In this document: positions 9,714 to 23,100 of the stretch, in pieces
Layout: each line of letters begins with the position of its first letter
Position numbering within the stretch: the stretch's first letter is position 1
Source: Bugulina stolonifera
Taxonomy: Eukaryota; Bryozoa; Gymnolaemata; Cheilostomatida; Bugulidae
Reading direction: 5' to 3'
NCBI GenBank assembly: GCA_935421135.1
Contig: OW285195.1
Location: 62,001-126,000 of the forward strand
Length of the DNA: 64,000 bases
The notes under the pieces: model-generated
The model's database searches: none
The model's input: the letters and a program-made list of their open reading frames with translations, nothing else
Told to the model about the DNA's origin: nothing
Program-made: the position numbers and the translations under genes

Positions 9714-12700
9714 ATGCTTGTAGATAAACGCCAGGCCAAAGCCTTACAGGAAAAAGAGGGCCCATCTCGATTTATGGCTAAGTTTGCAAGGTTATTACGC
9801 AAGGCAGAAACAGAATCAGGTAACAAAGCATACAGCTTATGGTGCATTCTGCAAACCTTTCCATTAATAATGAGTTGAAGGTTTTATAGTTGTAGTTGCA
9901 GAAATTTTACCCAATACCTGTGCTCTTGCATTGCCAACCATGTATGTCACTGTTTTCAATGTTGCTCTAGATAATAATTTGTTATGAATGTTGTTTTACA
10001 ACATGTATTTTCTGACACAGCAGCAGAGACATGTGACTCAGCAATAACCTCAATGCCAGCAATGGATGGTGACTGCACAGAGAACAATGGTGAAGACTAT
10101 TCTAGTTACAGCGAAGGTATTTCAACAAGAATATCATTGAAACTTCTATAAATCTTTTCGTATTGAGTGTTTTAACTCCACCTAACTAACAATTTTATTT
10201 AACGATGTTAGGCCTATGCTTTGAAATCATCATATTTTTCGCTTGCTCATTCTTCTATTGCCCAGAGTTCCTGAGAAAACTTATATTTGTGAGTAAAAGT
10301 TATAACTTCCTGTTATATGCGAGTAACTCTAGTGATGAATAGGAAACAGAAGAGCAAGGCAAATACAGTGTACATGTGCATCAGTATTTGAAATCTAGTA
10401 CATTATTTACATGTATAAACATAATACGGCATCCAACGAATAATTGCAAATTTTGTTGAACTACTAAACAGAATGCGGGAGCTTCAACTCAAAAAGCCGA
10501 CATATTGTAATGGTTTATGTGATTTGGTGCGGTCGTCCTTGGACGACTATCGACCCAGAAATGAAGTGCCTATGAGTGGTAATAGGACTTTGCATTACAT
10601 GAAAGATCGAGCGGTCTCAGTAGCCCAAATACTACCAAAGACGACCCATCTGATCTCAAGTCCGACCTTCAGACTATACAATGAAAGAGAGTAGTTCAAC
10701 CTAGTAGGCGGTTCGCTAAGCGAATGATCTAGTAAAAGGAAGAGAAAGTCCCTGTATCAAGTATAGATGTGTCTTTATTGAAAGCCAAGTGTAGACTGAG
10801 ACAATGAACAGTAAAACAGTGCCCTTTATATAGTATAAGGACTTCCGGACCGACGTGACGTCGGGAAAAGACGACGTGTGGTCGTCCGGAAGTTGCGCAA
10901 CAAGATGGCCGCCGGAAGCCCGACGGCCGACCCAAAATAGGTCGGGTTCTACAAAAGTTGCTTATAATGGTCCAATTCATGTACAAAATAAATATCAATG
11001 GATTCTGAGAGGTCGGGCCTCTGTACATGGGTATAAAAGGCATTAAAAGACTTAGATATAATCATATAATCATATATAACAATATAAGAGTAAAGTACAA
11101 GCAGATATATACATGTATGCACGCAATAATGAGTGTCAGATGTAAGATACGACTGGGCGTACCATCACATAGCCCCCTCACACTAGGTCATGGGTGTCTC
11201 TAGTGTCAAGTTAAGAAGGGTACGGTACAGTGTAGATTCTCTGGATGCTATATCCAAGTCTGCTTGCACGAGCTGGGGTTGTTGGGGGTGATTTAGATGC
11301 TGGTTGGCTAGTTCGCGAAGAGCTATTTCTCGAGCATAGAGAGGTTCCAGCTGTTGGCGTAGAGTGTCCCCCACCTGTTGACGGCTGGCAAGGTAGTGAA
11401 TCCGTGGTTTGAGTTCAGCAAGTTGTTGCATGAATGACGGATCCGGAGATGCAGGACATGTGGCATTCGGCTGAGTTAACACAGGAGATGCAGGAGGTGG
11501 GAACTGGACGGCAGGAGAGTCTGGAGCGGCTCGGAGTAGGTCCCTGAGGAGAGCGGTGTGGTGAGACCTCTAGTGTGGGTCTGGACTGTATTGGCTCGAT
11601 CAGTAGAACCGGAGAAGCTGTACAAGAAGCTGCACATGAGACCTTGGGTGGAGAGCCTTCATAGAGAGGGCCTGACTGAGCAGCAGGCATACTCTTCCTT
11701 GGAGCAGGCCTTGTCTTCCAAGAGGGTAGACGTCCGCGTCGGCCAGGGGGGCCGACACTTACAGCGGAGGTACTAGCAGGAGGTCGCCAGGGAGAAGGTC
11801 CAGCGGGAGTGGTAGGCGACGAGGAAGAGGAGGAGGTAGCATCAGAAGGTGCGGAGTCGAGGGTCTGTTCTGGAGATGGGCTGTGCCGTCTCTTGGGAGG
11901 TCTCTTCCTTGTGGAGGAGGTGCTAGGCAAATATACTGGTTTATTTGTCCCCGACTGTCCGTCCATGGTAGGACGACATGGTAGAAATGGTGGGGGATCC
12001 TTTACGCCCCACCATTCCATGAGGGCCCCATAGCTGGGCCTGTCTGTGAGGAAGAGACGTTTCCCACAGATACTGGATCTCCGACTGAAGTGATGGCCTA
12101 GAGCATCACGGCTAACTGAGCTGCGTCCGCAGCGACAGTAGAAGCGGGCAAAGTGTTGCCAAATATGTATGTTCAGTCTCTTGAGGGTGCCGGAAAAGCC
12201 ACACTTTGCACATTTGAGGTTAGGTTGACTCCTTCTAGCCAAGTCGTCTTGGGCTTGTTGAGTGAAGGTACTAATTCATGGCTTAGTGGCTCCGGAATGC
12301 TGGGACGACTCTATGGGCAGCTTGTCCGTGAGTTTGTGCAGCTTAATTGTAGCTAACTTCAGGGTAGAGGTAACAGGAGGTGGAGTAGGTGGAGGCGTGC
12401 CGTCTGGCGTGAGCGTCTTCCGTAGAGGAGATGCATCTACAACACATAATTCATCTGATGTGTATCCTCCACCTTCTAACTCATGCTCTTTCCTGTGGGA
12501 ATGTTCAGGGGAATCCTCCTCTGTCCCAACTGGTCTATGCCGAGTGGGGAGGGAGAGAGAATTCATGCCTGACAGTCCCACAGGTGTTGATTGTACCTCT
12601 AATTCTGATTCGGTCCTTACTGGTAACACTGAGATTTGCTTACCTTCAGCTGTAGAGACAGGCTGATTGGAGTGATCCGTACTGGAAGGAGTAGCCGTCT

Positions 12701-15700
12701 CATCCATACAAGAATGAGAAAGGATACGAGTGCTGTTATTAGCTTCACCAGTGACACGAAGAGTGCAGAGGTTGCCACATGTAGGGATACATGCGCTTCG
12801 GTGAAGTGCTGGACGAGAAAGGACTACTCATCTGTGAGCTGTCGTATTTATACTAGCCGAGGGATGAGCAATTGGCTCAATTGTAGGCAGTGCCTTAGGC
12901 ACATTTTCTTTGTTCGACTCGTCAAATAAGCGCGGGAACACAGCAATAGTTGCCTTCGATTGCTTCTTACCCGCTTCATGGGATTTCGAGAGTTCGGCAA
13001 TCTGTATCTTCGGCTGAACTTGTTCGGCAATACTGAATTCCGTAAAAGAACTTTTCGCTCTTTGTACTTGAACTGCTGGCAGTATAGACTGTATCTCCGT
13101 CGTAGGGATTATGTCATGGAGGTCGGCTACGCGATACTTCGCGTCCTCTGGATTTTGTCGGGCTATTGAAACTTGAACATTCTTCGAGAGGTTCAGAGGT
13201 AGCTCTTCTGTCTGGTCCAGCACGGTTTGCTCCGTGTCGATCCTCAGGCCGCGGACTTGGACTGTAGTGTCTGACAGTTCTATACACGATAAGTCGTCCG
13301 TCGGAGTATACTGAATTTTGAAGGGAATCAGTTGCTGAATAGTGTCGGGTCTGGACGTGGCCAGATCCTGTTGGTCCTTCTGAGTTGAGGACAGGTCGGG
13401 TTTGCCTTGTGAGGTCTGGTCCGACTGGGCGGGACTTGTGAGTCGTCCTTTCAGCCTTGGGGGGTGATCTGTGGTCACTTCGGTTGTGTCCGGCTTTGAG
13501 TGGAGTCGTTTCTTGCCTGGTTTTGGCCTAGTGGGTATAGGTTCATCCACTGTGACGGGTGTGAGTGACACCGTCGGCCTGGAGTGTGATGGGCTAGTTA
13601 TACGTGGGATTTTCTGTTTGGAGTGGCTACTCCTGTCTTTAGGCCTAGTGGGTATAGGTTCTTCCACTGAGACGGGTTTTGATATGTCCGTCGGCCTCTG
13701 TGGACGACCATTGTGGTTTGGTTCACCCTTCTTGGGTTTGGCCTCAGTAGGAATGTGTTCATCTACTGGGACGGGTTCTGATGTATCCGTCGGCCTTTGT
13801 GGACGACCATTGTGGTCTAGTCCACCTTCTCCTGGGTTGTTGTCTGTGTCGGCTGCAGTAGGAATGGGGTCATCTACTGGGACGGGTTCCGGTGTGACCG
13901 TTGGTCCGTCATCCGCTTCTTGACATTTCTGCAGGAGGGTATGTAGGGCTTTCCGTAGGAGGTCGGCGGGAAGCTCCTCTTGTGGTTTTGGAGGGCTGGC
14001 CTTGCCATCCTTGTTGCGTAGGAAGGCCGTTCCGGTTTCCAGTGCTTCCTCCATATCATCGGGCTGTAACCATGTGTAGTACCAGCGTAGGCCGCGGTTG
14101 TGGACTGTGAGGCAGAATTTCTCGACAGTTCACTCTTCCAGAGATGCAGGGGGTGCTCCTTCAAAGGCTGTTGCCATCAGTCTACGGATGAGAGCTGCAT
14201 AGTCTCTGAGTGACGTGTGGGCTGGCTGTTCCAGGGTGGACAGCTTCCATCGGGCTTCTCTGGCAGATAGTCCATACTGTTCTCTCAGTCGGGAGAGTAT
14301 CCCTTCGACTGATCGGGGTCGTCCGCATTCTTGTGCGGGCCCGTGTAGGGCGGTTCTAAGCCGTATGAGGCGTGCTCTGTCATTCCAGTTGCAACGCTCT
14401 GCCATAGCGGTGAAGTCTTCTATGAAGAGTTCGACGTCCTCTTGTCCGTTGTAGCTGAGTGTTTTGAGGTCCTGCTCGGCTTGGTACATCACCTGCTGAA
14501 GCAGGTTCTTAATTTGGTCCATGTCGGTAGGGTGTCGGGTAGTGAGTAAACTTCTTTGATTTATTAGGCCGGGTCGGCCTAGTCGACGTACTGAGTACCG
14601 TCAATCTATTCTGGATCCGAGGTCGGTCTTTGATTGAAGATCCGGCGTAGGTCGGGCTACATCCAGCGGAACCACGAGAATTATGGGTGCACTTTAGCGT
14701 TTGTCACCTTCTCGTATCCAAGGTTCCCGGGTCCGAGTCCTTAATCGCCGCCGAAGTATTGAAGAATGAGGTCGGTCGGGTTACCCGAGGCCGAGGTCAC
14801 CTTCCTTCGCTTCGTATTGTAAGTTTACGACCTTAGAATCCCACTGCTGCCACCAATATAATGGTTTCTGTGATTTGGTGCGGTCGTCCTTGGACGACTA
14901 TCGACCCAGAAATGAAGTGCCTATGAGTGGTAATAGGACTTCGCATTACATGAAAGATCGAGCGGTCTCAGTAGCCCAAATACTACCAAAGACGACCCAT
15001 CTGATCTCAAGTCCGACCTTCAGACTATACAATGAAAGAGAGTAGTTCAACCTAGTAGGCTAAGCGAATGACCTAGTAAAAGGAAGAGAAAGTCCCTGTA
15101 TCAAGTATAGATGTGTCTTTATTGAAAGCCAAGTGTAGACTGAGACAATGAACAGTAAAACAGTGCCCTTTATATAGTATAAGGACTTCCGGCCGACGTG
15201 ACGTCGGGAAAAGACGACGTGTGGTCGTCCGGAAGTTGCGCAACAAGATGGCCGCCGGAAGCCCGACGGCCGACCCAAAATAGGTCGGGTTCTACAAAAG
15301 TTGCTTATAATGGTCCAATTCATGTACAAAATGAATATCAATGGATTCTGAGAGGTCGGGCCTCTGTACATGGGTATAAAAGGCATTAAAAGACTTAGAT
15401 ATAATCATATAATCATATATAACAATCTAAGAGTAAAGTACAAGCAGATATATACATGTATGCACGCAATAATGAGTGTCAGATGTAAGATACGACTGGG
15501 CGTACCATCACAATATATTGAGATGAAGAAAGCAGACTGGGATAAGATACGTGAACGTGTGAGCTTATTGTTTATGGAGGGGATGAGAACACATAAAATT
15601 CCCATTGGTATGTATTACCCAGAGCCATTTAGTAGAGTTGCGATAACTGAGCCGGAAACAGATATGCATAGTTCCAAACAATGGCATGCGGTCTCATTGA

Positions 15701-18700
15701 TTATCATTGGAAAACCTGACTTGACATTTTTATTTCCAATTTCTTTGACAGGGAATAATGCTATATAGACAAATAATATATCAAAAGATAGCTTAGGAAC
15801 TGGGCTTTCATCCTATATAATTTATAATAAGGTTATTTCTGTACCCCACCCACTAGTGGCAGTTTTCTCCAATTTCCATTTGCTAGGAGAAAAAACTACA
15901 CTAATTTAATGACTTTACAATGAATGAATTTTGCTAGGACCATATTGTGACCACAGAAGATGTTTTTACCAGTTGTGATAACAAAACTAATGACTTGGGT
16001 TTCAATATGCTGCTACTTATGACTAGCATACAAGTATTTTGATCTTTATTTACAAACCTGATTAACGTTCTAATAAATAAATTATGTAGTGCCACCAGCA
16101 TTATTTTTGAAAATGATACCTGTAAAATTTCATAAGCTAATTCATATAATGTACACATGCCCTCAAACATTACAAGACAGAAAGGAAAAGTAACATGTCT
16201 CAATAAAGATGTCATGTGCTAAATTATGCATATTTAGTAGTTTTCAGAGTTTGAGAAATTAAGTCATGCCACTTTCTATCTCCATCCACGGATTAATTCA
16301 GCATAATCTCCTCTTATATACACGTGTGTACACTCGTTCGGATATGTACAGAACTAGATGGTACATTACTTCTTGGTTGCTGTTTTATTTTTGCTCTTTT
16401 TCCCAACGTACAATGTACCTGGGTCCACATATGGTCACCTGGATACAATAAATCTATAGGCTACTTATATATTCATAAGCAAGCATGTATTTGCCTCTTG
16501 TTATAGAATAGTATACTATTCTATAACAAGAGGCAAATACATGCTTGCTACCTACAGCTACATTTTATATATATATAAAATGTAGCTGTAGGTAGCTTGC
16601 AAGCTTATATTATTAGCTGTATGTAGCTTGCTCTATGTGAAGACTGTACTGAATCAAATAGCCTCCAATATTTTAGAGTTAATTGTATAATTATACTAAT
16701 ATATAACACCCCTGAAATGTATTCTGGCAGTTGTGGCCATACAGTGTTATATAGCCTTACGGCCTACAAAGTTTCACAGGAATCTTTTATACATTTACCA
16801 ATCATAACTTTTCCAAAGCCCATCATAACATTCAGACTTGCTTTTTTGAGTATTTTATTAATTAATGATTATGTAATTGTACCTGTTAGTACATGTAGAT
16901 GGTTTTTACTTTTTACTCACTCTTCAAGACTGCTCAAGTTATACTACTGTAAGTCCCTGAATGCTTGTTTTGCACAATTTAGGGTAAATTCTAGTGTCAT
17001 GGAAACAGTGCACCAACAGGATGACATAAAAGGAAAATTATCTTATTTTAGTAAATTTGTTCTATTATTTCTAAAAGTATAAACTATTGATTGCACAATG
17101 ACATCTGCATCTGCAGCATAGCAAAATAAGACTAGGGCTGTAAGGTAAGAAAATCATTGGGTTTACACTCTGATTCACAAGTAAATTGAACAATCTGGTT
17201 TTAGTATTATAGACTCGGCTAAAGCTCTGTTTGCATTCAATGTGAAAGAACAAAAATAGTGATTTGAATTTTTGCAAGTTTATCTAACCCTTGGCCCATA
17301 TCATGAAAATGTTAATTGTTTCACAATATCTTAATACACCCCCCCCCCCCCCCCTTTCTAACCTGTTCAATTACTTGCCCTACTAACGCTTCCAGCTACT
17401 GTTGTAATGTTAGCTTCATTATTTTTCTCTTTAGCTGCATGATAGTAATAACACTGATGCATATACGCTGTATGTGCATATATTGGTGAATTAATGGGAA
17501 TTTATGTACCATGCATTTAAAATACTATTAGTGCATTGTTATAAATTATAACTTGTGATTTACTATATAAACATGTAGGTGAACGTCTGACCTGCCTTTT
17601 TGACGACTGTCCTGAATGCAAACAGCAAGTTAACCCAGTTGCATCCCGAGTAATAAATGCAATTTCTATAGGAGGTCAGTAGCAGGATTAGTAAGGCTAC
17701 AATAATTCATTATTCACATTAATTCAATGCATTAATATTGTGTCAGTTGCCTCTGCAATAATTATAATGACTTTTGGTTAATTTGTAGGAATGACTGAGC
17801 ACACCATAGACATTCTTGGGTGCTTACAGTGTGGATGGGAGGCAGTGAGGCACCCTGAGGATTTAGCTCGAATTGCACAATGGCCTTTAGACAGCAAGGG
17901 ACTTGTATATTTTGAATATAGCTAAATGTTGTTTTCCAGCATATTGCAACACCACAGCCCTGGTTTGAGCCTGGGAAGTCTGCTAACCTCTCTTAAGTTC
18001 ATAGCATCTATAACAGGCTCTGTAAGTTGTCCTAATTAAGTACATGGAGGGAGGGGGCGTAGTTGATAAACGAGGGGGCGTTATCCATTACCCATTGTAT
18101 TTTAATTGTAGACTTTAATAAAGGAATTGTGTACCATTTGTTCCTGCCTAGCTACAAGTGTACAGCATTGCCTTGGTGTGTTACTGAGGCTATCTATGAC
18201 CTCTATGGATGTGTTCTCATCACAATGTAGGCTGCTAGTTTGTATATAACCAACAATTTTGTAATTGTAATGTAATGAGTACATGTATATAATTAATGTA
18301 TGTATTTATTTTTACCACATTAGGATGACTTCATAATAAAGCAAGACGCCTTCAACTATAGCATGCAGGAATGGAGGCTGGAGGAAGGCAAGTACCTGGC
18401 CAGGCTGTCGCATTGTAGAAATCTGTTTCAATGCCCTGCTTGTGACGATGACCCACACACAATACACATTGATGGCAATGCCAAACTTTATCGATATAAA
18501 TCTGCTGGAAGGTAATCTATACAATTCATCATATTAGGCAAAAGCTATAATGTCTGCCATTACTTTTTTCTGCTTTTGTGTGCCTTTTGCATATGAAATT
18601 TGTAAAAAAATGTATTTAATGATTAGCTTCATCTATATTATTGTAATATTGACAACAGCACAGCTGTAAGTAAAACAGTGTTATTGAGTATTCAAAATCA

Positions 18701-20085
18701 TAACTTTGCAGGTTAATAATTATATATGCTATAATAATAGGCGTATTCGGGTATTGCACCGTGCAAGCTTATAAATAGCAATCTGCGGCAATAGCAATAT
18801 ATTTTATTCAATAACATAGCGCTAGCTATAACGCAAGGCAAGCCGTGCCTGGCAATAATAATAATTATAATATAATATATTATAATTATTATAATATACA
18901 TAGCACTGGTCTAACTATCCGAATGCAGCTTGAGCGTTCAGGCGTGACTAGTGCTTGCTCTGAAGGGAAATCCCCTCGCTAAGTGAATATATTCTTTTCA
19001 CTTAGCTATATTATGAACCTGTACCAGTTTCCGAATCCGCCTATTGTTTACAGTTCTACTAGTATTGCAGAACCAACAAGCAAGCTATTTGTTTCATCTA
19101 ATTCAGTTGCTGAGATTGTTGACAAAGTTTACAGAAAGCCTCAAAACGAAGTAAGAAATTGTGCAGACAGATGTGTAGCTATATATTTTTACCATTGCTA
19201 AGCATGCGACTAATTTTTCATTGTTATTCTCCCTCTCAACAATGTATCAGTAGGCTCTATTGCAAAATGGTCATTTGGACAACCACAAAATATGCTTCTT
19301 GTTTTACTCCTGGACTCTTTACCCTGCGCGATTCTTTGGTAGCAAATCGATTGAAACATGCTGGGTTTGACTAAAGGGTATTTCTACAAGACTAGGTTTG
19401 ATTAGGGTTGTCTACACTCCCCCTATTTTGACTTGGGCTTTCCCATACACTTTTGTCCTATTCAAGTGAACAAACTTTTGGTTTCACATTGGCTAGATGT
19501 ATTTTATGTGACCAATGTGTTGGCTTAAAGCAGGCGGCCAACTCTAAGACTGAATGTGGCTAGAACGTAGGGCCTAGAGCATGCAAAGGTCTAAACGACG
19601 CAAATAATGCTTATACTGAAAAGAAGTAGAGTTTTGTCAATCCTTTTGTCTGCCCTATAGACCATACCTGAAGGAATTTGCTATTAACACAATATATTTT
19701 CTTTGACTCTTTTGGCATTACAGGTCAGCAGTAACTGTGGGAATACAAGCTGGACAGCAATGACTACCAAGCCAAAAAGTTTTGCGAAGAAGTGTGTGTC
19801 TGGATGCATGCTGGCCACCTGCCGCCACTGTTATGTTTTAAAAGCTCTTGACATGACGCGTAGGGAAATATTTGCATACCCCTATGCCATGCAGGTAAGT
19901 CAAGTTACAAACTACAATACTTCACATCTGGCTTGAGTGAGATTTCATCTGTTATTAAATCTTTCACCTACAAGACAAAGTGAAACATCTATGGCTTTAA
20001 ATATGCATATACATATGCATATACATATACATGTACATATACGTATACGTATACGTATACGTATACATATACGTATACGTATACG

Positions 20086-20125
<40 letters not shown>

Positions 20126-23100
20126 GACTGAGATGAGGAATTGCAAACACACAATCTTAAGTGCTACACTAAACTGTCCACCGTGTGCAAACCCCACTGT
20201 CTTTAAATGCTTGGGGTCTCTTTAGTCCAGCATATTCACACTCCGAATTGCTATTAATTAGCATCATTGTCATCGTGTGCCTTTAAGGTGTGCTTTTAGA
20301 GCCGTCTGTGAGCTGAAATAATGACGTTCCTTACTCCACAACCGTACACTTTAATAAACAATATTTATTTTAATGCATTAGCTTCATTTCCCAACGGCCA
20401 AGTTTATTGCCCTTGATACTATGTGCAAATATTGGCCATGGCTTGAACGAACCCATGGTTTGCCAGATGGACAGAAAGCATTTCTCAGTGTGATGCATGC
20501 CAAGTCTCATCAATGGAGCTGTCAGGTAATTAAGCTTAGTAAAGCACTGTATTTACCTAGACCATATTAGAATATGACAATGTTCGAGACAATAACTGTA
20601 TTAAAATCTCATGCTATGCAATTATTACTATTGAAGCACTTACTTGATTTTAATTGTTATCATAGCTAATCATGATGTGGAAATCTGCATCACTTTGTAA
20701 ATTCATAGCTCCTTGGTCTTGGTTCTTTTTTTAAACATCAAAACATTACACAAACTGATCTGCATGTTTTTGCTACAGCGCAGTATAATCTGCTTTAGGT
20801 AACATGGAGTGGCAGGTGCGTGGATGGGGCCGGATTGAGCACAGGAGAAACCACAGAACTGGTTAACAGCTACATGTATAGACTTGGCTCTGTTACTAGA
20901 CATATGACTGCCTCTGGTTAGTGATACATTTCATTGTATAAAACCCAAACTTTGACCAACCTCCAATCTAACAGTCTGATACACTTGATATCCTAGTCCA
21001 CTGTCCAGTACAGTAGATACTCCTAGCTTTTGAACCTAATCAAAATACATTGTTATGTTAGCTTGCAACTGTTTTATTGTTTACTGAGGAGTTTGGTCAT
21101 TAGTTTCTTATGTGAACTTTTTGAGAAGAAACTTTTCATTGAGGAACCAGGGACTTGGTTCCTCAATTGTAAAAATAAGCTGAGCAGATTTTGTTCCAAC
21201 CGTTCTCTTAGCCCTATTTTGTGGCTGGATCTACATAATGCAATTAATTAAAAAACAAACTAATTATTGTAGTCCACGCAAAGTGTATTATTTTGCACTT
21301 AGTATATTATTTCGGATAGTCTCATGTCCCACTATATTTATACAGCTCGCAGAGAAAGACTGGAACAGAGTGCAGCAGTGTGGAATATTCGGAAAACGAT
21401 ATATTTGCCAGCTAAGATTCACAAGTCTTTGAAAAAGGTAGTTTTCTGGGATAATATATCGATCTTTTAACTATCGTTAGCCCAATTTTCTTTTACTATT
21501 TGGTGCATTACACCTCTTCACACTCAGCTGGAGTTTTGCTTCTAAATACTTTTTCTGCCCAAACCTTGTCTTTGTACATATAAAGCCAGTGTACACATGT
21601 GCCTGATTTCAACCACAATGCAGCTTTCTACAAGATGTTAAACTGAATGATCGAGTAGCTGGATATGTATATTATGATTTGCATACTATAGAACAAAATT
21701 TATCAGACTAATTAAATAGTAATAATTCCACTTTTGTGTGAGCTACGTCAGCCTTGGTAACTCAGTTTTTCTAGAAGACCTTAACAAGCTCAAATCTACA
21801 CTAAAACATACCCACACAGGTCACTCCGCTTTTCCTGCGAACAGTTACTACAAATTCAACAGACACTTCTTTTTGGCTGAATTACTGTTTTCGATTGATT
21901 TGTGTACACTGCAGTACTGACATGAAATATCTTGTGTTCCCAACATCGGTCAGCTAAAATGCAATACATGAATAATTATCAAGATACACTTTTCAATTTT
22001 TATATGTTGAGTGTTATTTTCATCTAAATAATTTGCGTTATTATTCCAGTTACTGAAAATACTATTTTCGTATTACGTGTTGATGATTGTCTTGAAATAC
22101 TTTTGTGATGTACAGTGTATCTATTTTTGAAGGTGACAGCTCAGCTGCCCATTTTGGAAAATATTATGACAGATAGATGTGATAGGCTTAGAATTCCCAC
22201 GGCAGAACTGGGTGAGGCAGCGACCAAGCTTACTAATATTACCTGTGGTAGGTATTTATATGCATATATTGGCCACCAGTAAAACATGTGATAGATGTAT
22301 TCTACAGGGTATAGGCTAAAATTTGAAAATGATCTTATCTTTTATCCAATTGAATCAATTTGTTCACATTTCTTTAGTGGATTGTTGAAACAATATTATT
22401 TTTACATATTGTCGTAGGTGTGACTCCTCTAGAGGGCGAAATCCAAAATATGGCCTGTAGTATCCACCGCTTCACTAATCACATAAAGAAAACTGCTGGT
22501 GAGTAACTATTGCAATTTCACATGTTATTTATAGGATAAGTTTATAGGAACATTATTTTCCAGATGTTTACTCAAGACTTGTAGAAGGCAGTTTGGATTT
22601 GACTAGGTGGTCATCTTTATGGTTAGATTTGGTGGCTCCTGGTGGTATGCAACCTACTTGTAGTATATATGGTATGCTGACTCGCAGGTGAAACAGAAGG
22701 CGAATTTTAATGCCTGATTTTGCAACAGCTTAGCCAATATGAAATGCTAATGATTAAAGAATATTGGCATGAACTTATTCAAAAGTGCACTGTGATGAAA
22801 TATCTCCAGGTATCTACATTGTATTTTTGTTCACGGAGTTTTTGAGTTTTTGAATCTCAAACAAACTAAGCTACAACTGAGCCTCTTTAATAAGATTGAA
22901 TTCTAATACAGCCATTGTTTTGTATTTATAGCAAAAACTAATACACACGATATTGTACAATTCTCATATTTTGTAATGTCGGCTGTATTGAGGTTGAAAT
23001 GTTCAAACTCTTTCATTTAAGACACTAGCAAGAGGAGCACTTTTTACCGAAAGAAGCTTTCTGATGTCCACAGCAAGCTTAAAGAAAAAGCTGAGGAGTA

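Larger units (their letters stand above)
10506..15512 (-). mobile_element. Copy A: gag-only (non-autonomous) LTR retrotransposon
   Basis: The LTRs are 10506-11169 and 14857-15512. The target duplication is ATAT (10502-10505 and 15513-15516). Inside the 5' LTR the minus strand reads ttggtggcagcagtggg, complementary to a tRNA-Leu acceptor end. The interior holds one long gag-like frame (11183-14522) and no protease, RT or integrase. It lies in intron 2 of the KDZ-type gene, in antisense orientation. Copy C has the same structure. Confidence 0.9.

Noticed and set aside
10729..11046. Conserved ~100-codon ORFs repeated at 10729, 15060, 32822, 39525, 56117 and 60681
   Set aside because: They lie wholly inside the LTRs and overlap the TATA and polyadenylation signals. 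Their conservation reflects LTR identity, not coding.
17339..17356. C16 run as a possible CRISPR- or telomere-like signal
   Set aside because: It is a plain homopolymer in an intron; no repeat-spacer structure or telomeric hexamer was found in the window.
17904..17938. A 35-bp intron removing the TAA in the KDZ-type gene
   Set aside because: GT and AG are present, but the resulting frame stops after 18 codons. Keeping the exon whole gives the family-like peptide and correct phase to the next exon.
18715..19010. Helitron 3' end (hairpin before exon 6)
   Set aside because: There is a hairpin but no CTRR terminus right after it and no 5' TC end identified.
19937..20197. ORFs of alternating His/Ile, Arg/Ile or Tyr/Met
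   Set aside because: They are translations of the catata/cgtata microsatellite in an intron.
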